This document shows, piece by piece, positions 26,644 through 35,536 of a stretch of 64,000 nt of DNA. The position numbers and the translations under genes were made by a program. The stretch is from GCA-2737665 sp044344795 (GTDB lineage: Bacteria; Bacteroidota; Bacteroidia; Palsa-965). The stretch lies in contig JBIJCF010000004.1 in NCBI GenBank assembly GCA_044344795.1, positions 1 to 64,000 on the forward strand, in the 5' to 3' direction. A model generated the notes under the pieces. That model worked only from the letters and a program-made list of their open reading frames with translations. It was not told the origin of the DNA and did no database searches. Each line of letters opens with the position of its first letter. Positions within the stretch are counted from its first letter, which is position 1.

Positions 26644-27147
26644 TTAGCGCGGACGGATCTTTTTATACTTCGTAGTATCAGGAGTTCCGGGAAACGTTTT
26701 GGCCACGGATTTTCCTTCTTCATTCCACCAGATCCAGTTGCCTACCATTTTACCTTCGGCGTAATAACCTTCCGAACTTTTTTGTCCGTTGGGCCAGTAC
26801 GATACCGCATAACCGGTGCGCAAGCCATTGTGATAATTGCCTTTGCTCCACAACTTGCCATCGCGATAAAACGTGAGCCATTCACCTTCCGCCAAACCGC
26901 CTGCTATTTCTCCACGCTTGTAAATAATTCCCGTTTCGTATTTCTCCACATATTCACCGTTGTAGATAGAATCCGACACACGCTTGGAAACCGGTGCTAC
27001 AGGCTCGCTCACGGTTACACCCGAATTACCGCTGTTAGCAGTATCGGTAACAACGGAGTCTTTTTTGGTCTCTTTATTTTCGGTTGTGCCGCATGATGCA
27101 ACCAGCACTGCTACTACCGTGATTAGCGAAATAAAACTACTGCGCAT
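26644..27147 (-). CDS. Lipoprotein with MORN-2 repeats
   Basis: The protein has 167 residues. A lipoprotein signal peptide ends VLVASC (Cys19), followed by a low-complexity Thr/Ser/Lys linker to about residue 60. Residues 65-150 hold three to four MORN-2 units (GEWLTFYRDGKLWSKGNYHNG, shortened here, then GNWIWWNEEGK). It should be anchored in an envelope membrane. Its start overlaps the stop of the upstream MORN-2 gene by 11 nt, so translation is probably coupled. The YwqK antitoxin label given to such proteins has no local support, as no toxin gene is present. Function unknown. Confidence 0.75.
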   Translation of the reverse strand: MRSSFISLITVVAVLVASCGTTENKETKKDSVVTDTANSGNSGVTVSEPVAPVSKRVSDSIYNGEYVEKYETGIIYKRGEIAGGLAEGEWLTFYRDGKLWSKGNYHNGLRTGYAVSYWPNGQKSSEGYYAEGKMVGNWIWWNEEGKSVAKTFPGTPDTTKYKKIRPR

Positions 27148-27940
27148 AAATAATCTCTTTAAATAACTTTTCGTTTTTATAATGTTCTTCGCGTATCAGT
27201 TTTCCTTCGGGATTAAAGTACTTCCACTTTTTTATTTTTTTACCATTATTAAAATAACCGGTGGAACTTACTTTACCATTGGTATGATAAGAGCTCCATT
27301 TGCCAACCCATTCTCCGTTTTTATAGTCGCCCTCAGAAATTAGTGCACCCGTGGCATCGTAAAATTTCCAATGGCCGGTCGCCTTGTCATTCGACTGTTG
27401 TCCTGAAAATTGAAGTAGCCCACTGGCATACCAATTCTTGATTGTTCCTTCGCCGATGCCGTTTTTGAAGTTCGCTTCTTCTTTCAAGACGCCGTTTTCA
27501 TGCCATGTGCGCCATGTCCCGTGCTTTAATCCATTGTTATAATAACCGACTTCACTCTTAATCGTGTCGCTGTGATATTTTACGTAGATGCCATGTTTAA
27601 TGCCGGCTTTGTATGATTCCACCTGCGTGATTTGTCCATTCGGCGCAAACAAACGCCATAGCGAATCCATTTTATCTTCTTTGTAATAACCGTGACTTTC
27701 CAGTCGTCCCCATTCACTCCAGAAGAACCAGGCTCCTGTCGCTTGTCCATGCGCATACAATCCTTCCGATTGTTTCATACCACCTGTGAAGTAAAAAACC
27801 CAAAGGCCATTCAGTTTTCCTGCCGAATCAATTTGTCCTTCTCCACGTAACTTTCCATCAGGATAAAAAACTTTATGCGGTGTTTGACTTTTTACTGCAC
27901 TACATAAAATGGTAAGCGCGATTACTAAAGCTATCCTCAT
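27137..27940 (-). CDS. Exported MORN-2 repeat protein (YwqK-like)
   Basis: The protein has 267 residues with a signal peptide (MRIALVIALTILCSAVKSQ). The rest is about ten MORN-2 units in a row, each near 23 residues, with phrases such as GLWVFYFTGGMKQSEG and GTWRTWHENGVLKEEA. It resembles the plus-strand MORN protein at 3964-4857, so the two may be paralogues. Start and stop both overlap neighbours: 4 nt with the polyprenyl synthase and 11 nt with the MORN lipoprotein. This makes a coupled three-gene unit. Function unknown; an envelope role is inferred from the signal peptide. Confidence 0.77.
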   Translation of the reverse strand: MRIALVIALTILCSAVKSQTPHKVFYPDGKLRGEGQIDSAGKLNGLWVFYFTGGMKQSEGLYAHGQATGAWFFWSEWGRLESHGYYKEDKMDSLWRLFAPNGQITQVESYKAGIKHGIYVKYHSDTIKSEVGYYNNGLKHGTWRTWHENGVLKEEANFKNGIGEGTIKNWYASGLLQFSGQQSNDKATGHWKFYDATGALISEGDYKNGEWVGKWSSYHTNGKVSSTGYFNNGKKIKKWKYFNPEGKLIREEHYKNEKLFKEIIYAQ

Positions 27941-28911
27941 TTGGTGCGTTCTACAGTGAAATTGACAAGTTGAATTAAAGACGTACGAGCAGGAGATTCC
28001 GGAAATTCATTCAAGATGTCTAATGCTTTTTCCTTGTATTCATTCATCTTCCCGGTTGCGTATTCGAGTCCGCCGCTGGTAGTTACAAATTGAATAACCT
28101 TCTGCACTTCTTCCGGCTCTTCGTTGTGATTTTTAATAATATTAATAATTTGTCGTTTCTCGCTGCGATCAGCTTTATTCAAAGCGAAGATCAAAGGCAG
28201 CGTCATTTTCTTTTCTTTAATATCGATTCCGCTGGGTTTCCCTATGTCTCCGGATCCGTAATCGAACAAGTCGTCTTTAATTTGAAACGCAATACCCGTG
28301 TATTCACCAAACTGATGCATTTTCTTGATTGTCGCTTCATCACGTGTAACACTAGCTGCACCCGAAGCACAGCAAGATGCAATTAACGAAGCTGTTTTTT
28401 GGCGAATGATTTCAAAATACACCGGCTCCTGAATATCCAGGCGGCGTGCTTTTTCAATTTGCAATAATTCTCCTTCACTCATTTCGCGAACAGCACGGGA
28501 AACAATTTGCAAGAGGTGAAAATCATTGTTGTCCACAGAGAGCAATAAGCCTCGTGATAACAAGTAATCGCCAACAAGTACTGCAATTTTATTTTTCCAA
28601 AGCGCATTGACAGAAAAGAATCCGCGACGCATATTGGAATCGTCGACTACGTCATCATGCACCAATGTAGCGGTATGCAGCAACTCGATAAGTGCAGCTG
28701 CACGGTGTGTGGATTCGTTCAACTCACCGCACATTTTCGCACTTAGAAAAACGAACATGGGACGCAGTTGTTTCCCTTTGCGTTTTACAATGTATGCCGT
28801 GATCTTATCCAGCAGTGGAACAGAACTTTTCATGGAGTCGCGAAACTTTCCCTCAAAGAGTTCAAGTTCTTGCGCCACGGGAGCTTTAATCTGTTCAACT
28901 GTCGATTTCAT
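27937..28911 (-). CDS. Polyprenyl (octaprenyl-type) diphosphate synthase
   Basis: The protein has 324 residues. Both Asp-rich motifs of trans-isoprenyl diphosphate synthases are present: HDDVVDDSNMRRG near residue 84 and FQIKDDLFDYG near residue 210, with the KKMTLPLI phrase downstream. GKQLRP supplies the isopentenyl-diphosphate-binding residues. Small residues before the first motif fit a long-chain enzyme that makes the side chain of menaquinone. ispD, another isoprenoid gene, lies elsewhere in the window. It leads an overlapping unit with two MORN-2 genes. Confidence 0.9.
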   Translation of the reverse strand: MKSTVEQIKAPVAQELELFEGKFRDSMKSSVPLLDKITAYIVKRKGKQLRPMFVFLSAKMCGELNESTHRAAALIELLHTATLVHDDVVDDSNMRRGFFSVNALWKNKIAVLVGDYLLSRGLLLSVDNNDFHLLQIVSRAVREMSEGELLQIEKARRLDIQEPVYFEIIRQKTASLIASCCASGAASVTRDEATIKKMHQFGEYTGIAFQIKDDLFDYGSGDIGKPSGIDIKEKKMTLPLIFALNKADRSEKRQIINIIKNHNEEPEEVQKVIQFVTTSGGLEYATGKMNEYKEKALDILNEFPESPARTSLIQLVNFTVERTK

Positions 28912-28921
28912 AAGGCAAGCA

Positions 28922-28929
28922 CGAAGTTA
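28922..28929 (-). promoter_or_regulatory. -7-like element of the polyprenyl synthase unit
   Basis: TAACTTCG on the minus strand, 10 nt before the ATG at 28911, resembles TAnnTTTG with one mismatch and would give a very short leader. Confidence 0.3.
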
Positions 28930-28944
28930 CGTTGAAAATGGCTG

Positions 28945-30489
28945 CTATGTTCCAATTTTCACATCGGCCAATTTATACGTCGTACCCTTTTGTCCAAACA
29001 AATACAACTGCTTTTCGTTCTCCTGAAGGTATAATTTTGGACGCAAAATGATTTTCAGATCAGAGGTTCTAAACATAGCTTGTTTAGTGAAATCCCCGTC
29101 CTTGCTTACCGTTACCAGAACCGCCACTGATTTCATGGGCTGCGTCATGGAACGCAACTTCGTGTTGTTAGGATCCAGATTTTTCGGATTATCGTTGAAC
29201 ATAATGTAAATGTTGGGTCCCGAAACGGCTAACGCAAAGGATAAAAAGTAGCCTCCATCATTACGACTGGTTTGGTCTTTCGGAACATGTGTTGTCCATG
29301 CAATTTCTCCATTCGGATCAATACTCACCATAATGATGTCATCGTAATGATAATAGTCGGTGCAACTGGTAGCTCCTGTTCTGGCGTCGGTGGTGCAAAC
29401 GGTTTCAACAAAAAATTCTTCCGCCACCATGATCAATCCGCCATCATCGCGTAAGACAAGATAACGTAGTTCGTAATCGCTGAGTTCGCGTTGTTTTTTA
29501 ACGCTTTTTTCGCTCATGAAATTCAATAGAAAATCGGGCGTAAATTCCTTGTAACTGCTGGATACCACCTGCTTGGTTTTACGATCAATCTTCATGAAAA
29601 AAGTACCCGCCATATCCCGGGAATTTTTGTTGGAGTAAAAACCTCCGCTCAAAATATTGCCGACGTTATCCAACGTAATGGTCACTTCAGTAATGTATTT
29701 GGGTGTTAAGGTTAAGTGATATTCCTTCAGCGAATCATACACGGCGTCGTACACCAGTACATCGTGAAAGTAGGTAGGTTTTTTCTTACGATCTTCTTTC
29801 GGAATATTTTCCTTGTCCATTTGGACATACGCCAACACATATACTTCGTCTTTTTTCGTGATGATGAATTTCTTCAACGAAAAATCCTTGTCCTTGTACG
29901 GAAGCTTCATGTCGCGCACCCACTTAGTTTTAAGGTCATGATCAATCAGCGTTAGCTTAAATGCTTCGCTGGAATACTTATCGTAAGGCGGATTGGTAAC
30001 GACCAGTACACCGCTGGAATCATCGTTAACATAATGATAAAAACTCCCGCGATTACGAGACTTCGTGTCTTGCAAAACATCGACCGGAGTCCAGGGTTTT
30101 GCTACGTTGCCGTCGGTGCCAATGAGCTGCGCATAACAAGTTGTTGATCTCTTTTCGCGATCGTAATACGTCCCGAAAACCATCAGCGTGTTTTTAACGA
30201 AAAAGAAATTCGCGATCGTTATTTTCGAATCACCAACCTGCGCGGGAATGGGTTTCGAATACATGAGGTTCATGTCGCTTTTGCGATATTTTTCAATACG
30301 GTATTCTGCAACGCGCACACCTGAGAATTTAGCGCGGGTAGCATAAACGGATTCCTTGTCGGCACCAACAAGGTCTAAGAGCTGTGTTCGTTTTTCAGCT
30401 TTAACGGGAACGCCCCAGGTAATGTCAATTTGAGCGGATGCGAACGAACTGGTCATCCATAATACCGACAGAAGAAAAAAGTGTTTCAT
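28945..30489 (-). CDS. Exported protein of unknown function
   Basis: The protein has 514 residues with a signal peptide ending FASAQ. The mature part lacks membrane segments and has repeated stretches of beta-strand pattern with Asp/Tyr-rich loops (YFHDVLVYDAVYDSLKEYHL, YDLEYHY-like segments), suggesting a beta-propeller. No catalytic motif and no T9SS sorting domain are visible; the C-terminus is LFGQKGTTYKLADVKIGT. It may be periplasmic. I do not recognise the family. It is divergent from the beta-barrel gene at 30528 with 38 nt between starts, and 33 nt upstream of the polyprenyl synthase start. Confidence 0.7.
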   Translation of the reverse strand: MKHFFLLSVLWMTSSFASAQIDITWGVPVKAEKRTQLLDLVGADKESVYATRAKFSGVRVAEYRIEKYRKSDMNLMYSKPIPAQVGDSKITIANFFFVKNTLMVFGTYYDREKRSTTCYAQLIGTDGNVAKPWTPVDVLQDTKSRNRGSFYHYVNDDSSGVLVVTNPPYDKYSSEAFKLTLIDHDLKTKWVRDMKLPYKDKDFSLKKFIITKKDEVYVLAYVQMDKENIPKEDRKKKPTYFHDVLVYDAVYDSLKEYHLTLTPKYITEVTITLDNVGNILSGGFYSNKNSRDMAGTFFMKIDRKTKQVVSSSYKEFTPDFLLNFMSEKSVKKQRELSDYELRYLVLRDDGGLIMVAEEFFVETVCTTDARTGATSCTDYYHYDDIIMVSIDPNGEIAWTTHVPKDQTSRNDGGYFLSFALAVSGPNIYIMFNDNPKNLDPNNTKLRSMTQPMKSVAVLVTVSKDGDFTKQAMFRTSDLKIILRPKLYLQENEKQLYLFGQKGTTYKLADVKIGT

Positions 30490-30502
30490 TGGCGATTTAG
30501 GG

Positions 30503-30510
30503 TAATTTTG
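30503..30510 (+). promoter_or_regulatory. -7 element of the beta-barrel gene at 30528
   Basis: TAATTTTG is a perfect TAnnTTTG, 17 nt before the ATG. The 38-nt divergent gap must hold the promoter of the minus-strand gene as well. Confidence 0.4.
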
Positions 30511-30527
30511 TAAAGTTATTCAATATC

Positions 30528-31265
30528 ATGTATCGTCTTATATTCCTACTTCCGGCATTTGTTATGTGGTCGCAAATCGGCGCACAGGTGGTATTGAAGA
30601 ACGATTCATCTGCCACCCGAAACGATACCATCCGAGTGCGGGTGCGTCAACATCCGGGACAAAATCCAATTGATTACAGAGGCGGACCGATTATCACGGA
30701 TAGTGTAGCGCGTGGAATTAAAGCTAGCGCAATTAACGTGTTACGTGGTGAATTTAGTGTGCTGTATGAACAGCGCCTTTCTCGCAGATGGAGCGTAACA
30801 GGAGGTTTCGGCGTAACGTGGACAGATTACAATTACGAACTAACCTTCAATGGTACACGTTTCCTTGGATTTGGAACAGAAGCTTCACGGTCTGTGTTTA
30901 AAGGTGGTTGGGCACTGCGTGCAGAAGTGAAACGCTTTTATGGTGGTAGTGCGAATGGAATTGGTGGAGCATACCTGGGAGTACAAGGAGCGCTCCGAAC
31001 GTGGAATATGGATTACCTGAAGTTTAATGGCCTCAGCGATATTCCTGTTCCTGTGGGTCGCAGTTGGACAGATGTGGGAATGTTGTGGGGATACAATTCA
31101 GCCGAGGCACATGAAACCTGGTTTTGGGATGCTCATGCCGTCATCGGAGTTCGTATTCGTGATGAAGATCGTGTGCAAGGATCCGGCGTTGATGCGGTAG
31201 TTGAAAATTACAACCTCGTGTTGCCGTATTTCGGAATCAATTTATTGTTTGGAATACAGTTGTAG
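30528..31265 (+). CDS. Outer-membrane beta-barrel protein, DUF3575-like
   Basis: The protein has 245 residues with a signal peptide ending IGAQ. From about residue 60 it shows the layout of small Bacteroidota outer-membrane barrels: IKASAINVLRGEFSVLYEQR, GGFGVTWTDYNYEL, and a terminal strand LPYFGINLLFGIQL. About eight strands can be drawn. This suits DUF3575 or a related OmpA-barrel-like family. The role is unknown. It is convergent with rlmN, 5 nt apart, with no terminator visible between them. Confidence 0.72.
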   Translation: MYRLIFLLPAFVMWSQIGAQVVLKNDSSATRNDTIRVRVRQHPGQNPIDYRGGPIITDSVARGIKASAINVLRGEFSVLYEQRLSRRWSVTGGFGVTWTDYNYELTFNGTRFLGFGTEASRSVFKGGWALRAEVKRFYGGSANGIGGAYLGVQGALRTWNMDYLKFNGLSDIPVPVGRSWTDVGMLWGYNSAEAHETWFWDAHAVIGVRIRDEDRVQGSGVDAVVENYNLVLPYFGINLLFGIQL

Positions 31266-31270
31266 CGCAA

Positions 31271-32356
31271 TTATTTTTTCAAAACACTTCCGCTCTCAGT
31301 TTTCAGGATAGCTTCATTTTTATTCGCTAACTGACCGCAAGCCGCATCGATGTCTTTCCCTCGACTGCGACGCACATTGACGATAATGCCCTTGTCCTCC
31401 AACACTTCTTTGAAACGATCGAGTCGCTGCGGCAAGGTCTGTTGAAACTCTCCATCATCAATCGGATTGTATTCAATGATATTGACTTTTGCTTTAACGC
31501 GTCTGCAATAGGCTGTTAATTCCTGCGCATCCTGAATGCCATCGTTGAAGTCTTTGAACACAATGAATTCGAAGGTTACGCGAGTGCCCGTCTTTTCGTA
31601 GAAGTAGTTCAATGCTTCAGCTAATGCATCCAGAGAGTTCTGTTCGTTGATCGGCATAATTTTATTACGCTTCTCATCATTGGCTGCATGTAACGACAAG
31701 GCAAGATTAAACTTCACTTCATCATCCCCCAGTTTCTTAATCATTTTCGCAATGCCGGCAGTAGAAACCGTAATCCGCTGAGGCGACATGCCCAATCCAT
31801 CCGGAGAAGTAATACGATCAATGGAAGTCATCATGTTCTTGTAGTTGAGCAATGGTTCGCCCATGCCCATGTACACGATGTTAGTTAATGACTGATCGTA
31901 ATGTTGTTTCGCCTGATCACGGATTAATACCACCTGATCATATATTTCTTCTGCTTCGAGATTGCGAATACGCGCCAACTTTCCGGTAGCACAAAATTTG
32001 CAGGTTAAGCTACATCCCACTTGTGAAGAGATGCACGCTGTCATACGCGAATCGGTTGGAATTAAAACGCCTTCAACGATGTTGCCATCCGATAGTTTGA
32101 ACGCATCTTTAATCGTGCGGTCTTTCGAAACCTGAAAAGAATCAATACTCACCGGCATAAACGAGAAGTGTTCTTCCAGCAACTGTCGTGTGTTTTTGGA
32201 GAGATTGGTCATGGATTCGAAATCCGTAACCGACTTCTGCCACAGCCATTCCCAAATTTGCTTTGCGCGAAACCCTTTCTCCCCATGCGATTCGAGGAAT
32301 GATTTGATTTCGTCCAAATTTAAGGAGCGAATACTGGGCTTCGATTTCGTTGACAT
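31271..32356 (-). CDS. rlmN: Dual-specificity 23S rRNA/tRNA adenine C2-methyltransferase RlmN
   Basis: The protein has 361 residues from the ATG at 32356. The longer frame to 32440 adds residues without homology and overlaps the divergent promoter region. The radical-SAM cluster motif is CSLTCKFCATG (CxxxCxxC, near residue 115). NIVYMGMGEPLLNY and STAGI are typical RlmN phrases. One methylated Cys is expected in the C-terminal NVRRSRGKDIDAACGQL block, where a Cys is present. The enzyme methylates A2503 of 23S rRNA and A37 of some tRNAs. It is divergent from the amidohydrolase gene. Confidence 0.95.
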   Translation of the reverse strand: MSTKSKPSIRSLNLDEIKSFLESHGEKGFRAKQIWEWLWQKSVTDFESMTNLSKNTRQLLEEHFSFMPVSIDSFQVSKDRTIKDAFKLSDGNIVEGVLIPTDSRMTACISSQVGCSLTCKFCATGKLARIRNLEAEEIYDQVVLIRDQAKQHYDQSLTNIVYMGMGEPLLNYKNMMTSIDRITSPDGLGMSPQRITVSTAGIAKMIKKLGDDEVKFNLALSLHAANDEKRNKIMPINEQNSLDALAEALNYFYEKTGTRVTFEFIVFKDFNDGIQDAQELTAYCRRVKAKVNIIEYNPIDDGEFQQTLPQRLDRFKEVLEDKGIIVNVRRSRGKDIDAACGQLANKNEAILKTESGSVLKK

Positions 32357-32426
32357 GGGGCAAAGGTACAACGCACAGTGGTCCGATTGCAAGTTGGAAA
32401 GAAAGACTATATTGGTACCGCAAATC

Positions 32427-33611
32427 ATGACACGTTTCATTCAAGGCGATTTTTTATTCTCAGCACACACCGGCTTTGTGTCCGAAGGTGTTGTGGCTTG
32501 TGATGATTCAGGCGTCATACATGATGTGCTCATTCCCGGAACGCATAACATCCCGCAAGAAAAAGTAGAGCGGGTGCGCGGAATTGTAACCCCCGGTTTT
32601 GTAAATGCGCATGCGCATTTGGAATTGTCTCATTTGAAATCGCACATTTCCCGATTGACCGGCATATCTGGTTTTGCAACGGAATTAATGGACAAACGCG
32701 ATGCTTTTGATACCGACGCGATCACAAATGCCATACAGCTTGCAGATCAGGAAATGTACAGTAACGGTATAGTTGCAGTGGGTGATATTTCCAATAACGC
32801 GGCTACAATTTCAGCGAAACAAAAATCTTCAATTCATTACCATACATTTTGCGAATTGATTGCATTGCATCCTGCAGCTGCTGATGTGGTTATGGATTCA
32901 GGAATGCAATTACGCGCACGGTATGAAACAGCAGGACTTCGTGCATCATTGGCTCCGCATGCGCCGTATTCTGTATCGCCGGGGTTAATGAAAAAAATTG
33001 TGGAAGAGAATTCTTTGCACCATTCGATTACAACTATTCATAATCAGGAATCGAAAGCAGAATCGCAGTTTACTGAGCACGGAATCGGGAAAATTCAGGA
33101 CATCTACGATTATCTGGGTATCGATACCGCTTGGTTTGCGGGTTATGGGCGAACAAGTTTACAAGCAAGCCTTCCGAATTTATTATCGCCACAAAATTTA
33201 ATTCTGGTTCACAATACGTTTACTTCGCCTGCCGATATTCGTTTTGCAGAAGAATTGCACCAATGTTTATATTGGTGTTTCTGTCCGAATGCGAATTTGT
33301 ACATCGAAGGTGAATTGCCTGATTTTTATTCCTTCTACAAAGCCGGTGTTCGAATCGTTATCGGCACAGACAGTTTAGCTTCTAACGACGCGTTGGATAT
33401 TGTGGAGGAATTGAAAGTCATTCAGTCGCAAGCACCGGAAATTCCTATGGAACAAGTGCTGACATGGGCAACACACAACGGCGCGCAGGCACTGCAACTC
33501 GATTGGGCCGGAACGTTTGAGTCGGGGAAAAAACCCGGAGTTGTCGCTATCAGCGATGTTGATCGTAATCTTCACCTTACGCGCGAATCGAAAGCGACGC
33601 GTTTGTTATAA
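32427..33611 (+). CDS. Amidohydrolase-family metal-dependent deaminase/hydrolase
   Basis: The protein has 394 residues from the ATG at 32427, which is chosen because upstream codons are antisense to rlmN. The metal site of the amidohydrolase superfamily is present: VNAHAHLELSHL (HxH), APHAPYSVSP (His) and GTDSLASNDALD (Asp). A central HNQESKAE segment supplies the expected His/Glu pair. The closest type is the chlorohydrolase/guanine deaminase/aminofutalosine deaminase group, so removal of an amino group from a purine-like substrate is likely. The exact substrate is not decided by sequence. It overlaps ispD tail to tail by 6 nt. Confidence 0.82.
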   Translation: MTRFIQGDFLFSAHTGFVSEGVVACDDSGVIHDVLIPGTHNIPQEKVERVRGIVTPGFVNAHAHLELSHLKSHISRLTGISGFATELMDKRDAFDTDAITNAIQLADQEMYSNGIVAVGDISNNAATISAKQKSSIHYHTFCELIALHPAAADVVMDSGMQLRARYETAGLRASLAPHAPYSVSPGLMKKIVEENSLHHSITTIHNQESKAESQFTEHGIGKIQDIYDYLGIDTAWFAGYGRTSLQASLPNLLSPQNLILVHNTFTSPADIRFAEELHQCLYWCFCPNANLYIEGELPDFYSFYKAGVRIVIGTDSLASNDALDIVEELKVIQSQAPEIPMEQVLTWATHNGAQALQLDWAGTFESGKKPGVVAISDVDRNLHLTRESKATRLL

Positions 33612-34289
33612 CGATTTGTTACGCGACTTCAATAGCGCATCCGCAATAATTAAATCGGTGGGCGTGGTAAGTTTGAAATTATCCATGTTGCCATCAACAA
33701 GATGAATATCTTGCCCGTACGACTCTACAACACTTGCATCATCCGTAAATATGTATTTGTAGCCGCAATCGTAAGCGCGCTTAAGAAGTGAAGTTTGATA
33801 GCACTGCGGTGTTTGTATCAAGCAATATTTGGAACGATCCACCGCGACACTTTTTCCCGATTCAATTTGTCGTATCGAATCATTTAACGGAATGGCAGGA
33901 ATGCCGCTGCCGTTAAAGCGTGCCGACTTAAACGCACCGGCAATGGTGCTTTGTGCTACCAAAGGACGCACGGCATCGTGCACAGCAACTAATGCATTAT
34001 CATCTTCAATCAATGCTAATCCATTGCGCACTGAATCAAAACGCGTTTCTCCTCCTGTAACTACTTGAACTGGATGTTGGAATTGATGTTGTATGCGCAA
34101 CGTTTCCCAAGTGGAAAATTGATCGGCAGGTAATACAAGAATTAACGTAATCGCCGGATCAAACTGCACGAATGCGTTAAGACTGTGAATCAACACAGGA
34201 GCACCTTGCAACAACAAGAATTGTTTCGGTACTGCACTTTGCATGCGGGAACCGCGACCGGCTGCGACAATGATGGCATAATTTTTCAC
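33606..34289 (-). CDS. ispD: 2-C-methyl-D-erythritol 4-phosphate cytidylyltransferase
   Basis: The protein has 227 residues. The nucleotidyltransferase signature IIVAAGRGSRM opens it, followed by PKQFLLLQGAPVL, VTGGETRFDSVRNGL, AVHDAVRPLV and the C-terminal DDASVVE. All are diagnostic of IspD. It joins CTP to MEP in the non-mevalonate isoprenoid pathway, upstream of the polyprenyl synthase encoded elsewhere in this window. The C-terminus overlaps the convergent amidohydrolase gene by 6 nt, and queA lies upstream on the same strand behind a terminator. Confidence 0.95.
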   Translation of the reverse strand: MKNYAIIVAAGRGSRMQSAVPKQFLLLQGAPVLIHSLNAFVQFDPAITLILVLPADQFSTWETLRIQHQFQHPVQVVTGGETRFDSVRNGLALIEDDNALVAVHDAVRPLVAQSTIAGAFKSARFNGSGIPAIPLNDSIRQIESGKSVAVDRSKYCLIQTPQCYQTSLLKRAYDCGYKYIFTDDASVVESYGQDIHLVDGNMDNFKLTTPTDLIIADALLKSRNKSL

Positions 34290-34337
34290 ACGGTGAAATT
34301 ATCATTTGCCAAGCAGCAATGCAATTATTAGAAGCAG

Positions 34338-34366
34338 AAAAGGCTGCTCTTGCGAGACAGCCTTTT
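34338..34366 (-). terminator. Intrinsic terminator after queA
   Basis: AAAAGGCTG and CAGCCTTTT pair around an 11-nt loop, giving GGCTG...CAGCCTTTT on either strand. It lies 22 nt past the queA stop. Confidence 0.75.
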
Positions 34367-34387
34367 CTTATGGTTCGGTGTTTGGTT

Positions 34388-35437
34388 TTACAAAATCAAC
34401 ATCGCATCACCGTATGCCAGGAAGCGATATTTTTCTTTAACTGCTTCACGGTAAGCTTTCATTACTAAATCATATCCGCCGAAGGCACTAACCATCATCA
34501 ACAATGTTGATTCTGGTGGATGGAAGTTAGTTACTAAACCTGCTGCAATTTGGAAGTCGTAAGGAGGAAACACAAACTTGTTAGTCCATCCATTAAACGG
34601 CTTTAAGGTGCTTTCAGTAGATACAGAAGTTTCTACAGCACGCATCGCCGTTGTTCCAATGGCAATAACACGTTTTTTCTTGGCTTTAGCTTCGTTTACC
34701 AAATCAGCGCATGATTGTGGAATTTCCACCTGCTCCGATTCCATTTTGTGTTTAGTAAGGTCTTCAACTTCTACAGGACGGAAACTGCCTAAGCCTACAT
34801 GTAATGTCAATGTTGGGAACGTTACGCCTTTCAATTCCAGACGCTTCAATAATTCACGGCTGAAATGCAATCCTGCAGATGGAGCTGCAACAGCACCTTC
34901 CACTTTTGCATATACGGTTTGATAACGCTCAGTGTCTGATTCCTGCAATGGACGACGAATGTATTTCGGAATAGGCGTGTTGCCCATTGACTCAATTGTC
35001 TTCTTAAATTCTTCCCAAGGTCCGTCGTACAAGAAACGCAACGTGCGTCCGCGTGAAGTCGTGTTATCAATTACTTCAGCAACCAACGAATCGTCTTCAC
35101 CGAAATACAATTTATTACCGATACGAATCTTACGAGCAGGATCTACCAGAACGTCCCACAAACGGCTTTCACGATTCAATTCGCGCAACAGGAATACTTC
35201 AATCTTAGCACCAGTTTTTTCTTTGTTACCGTACAAGCGAGCAGGGAATACACGGGAATCGTTCAGAATCATGGCATCGCCATCATCTACATAGTTGATG
35301 ATGTCTTTGAATAATTTGTGTTCGATTTTTCCGGTTTTGCGGTGCAATACCATCAAGCGCGATTCGTCACGGTTGTCGGTAGGAAAATCAGCCACAAGAT
35401 CACGTGGCAGATTGAATTTAAATTGTGAAAGTTTCAT
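34388..35437 (-). CDS. queA: tRNA preQ1(34) S-adenosylmethionine ribosyltransferase-isomerase
   Basis: The protein has 349 residues, full QueA length. Diagnostic segments include PTDNRDESRLMVLHR, NDSRVFPARLYGNK, GAVAAPSAGLHF and LHVGLGSFRPVE. The enzyme transfers and rearranges the ribosyl group of SAM onto preQ1 in tRNA to give epoxyqueuosine. It closes the conserved Bacteroidota run ftsX-DUF3098-uppP-truB-queA but has its own promoter-like sequence 40-75 nt upstream and 99 nt of spacing from truB. Confidence 0.96.
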   Translation of the reverse strand: MKLSQFKFNLPRDLVADFPTDNRDESRLMVLHRKTGKIEHKLFKDIINYVDDGDAMILNDSRVFPARLYGNKEKTGAKIEVFLLRELNRESRLWDVLVDPARKIRIGNKLYFGEDDSLVAEVIDNTTSRGRTLRFLYDGPWEEFKKTIESMGNTPIPKYIRRPLQESDTERYQTVYAKVEGAVAAPSAGLHFSRELLKRLELKGVTFPTLTLHVGLGSFRPVEVEDLTKHKMESEQVEIPQSCADLVNEAKAKKKRVIAIGTTAMRAVETSVSTESTLKPFNGWTNKFVFPPYDFQIAAGLVTNFHPPESTLLMMVSAFGGYDLVMKAYREAVKEKYRFLAYGDAMLIL

Positions 35438-35479
35438 ATTCCTGTTTTAGGGATGTCGTACCGTTTTGGTAAGAGCCGG

Positions 35480-35511
35480 CAAATATATCCCTCCGGGTAC
35501 CCCGTTGTCAA
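35480..35511 (-). promoter_or_regulatory. Bacteroidota-type promoter of queA
   Basis: The minus strand shows TTG (35509-35511), a 21-nt spacer and TATATTTG (35480-35487), matching the -33/-7 pattern TTG...TAnnTTTG. Transcription would start about 36 nt before the ATG at 35437. Confidence 0.5.
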
Positions 35512-35536
35512 GTTATTCGGGAATTTTATTCGTCGA

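Noticed and set aside
32190..32426. N-terminal extension of the amidohydrolase frame
   Set aside because: It overlaps rlmN in antisense, and the family N-terminus begins naturally at the ATG at 32427.
32357..32440. Longer RlmN start
   Set aside because: The added residues lack homology and would run through the divergent promoter region.
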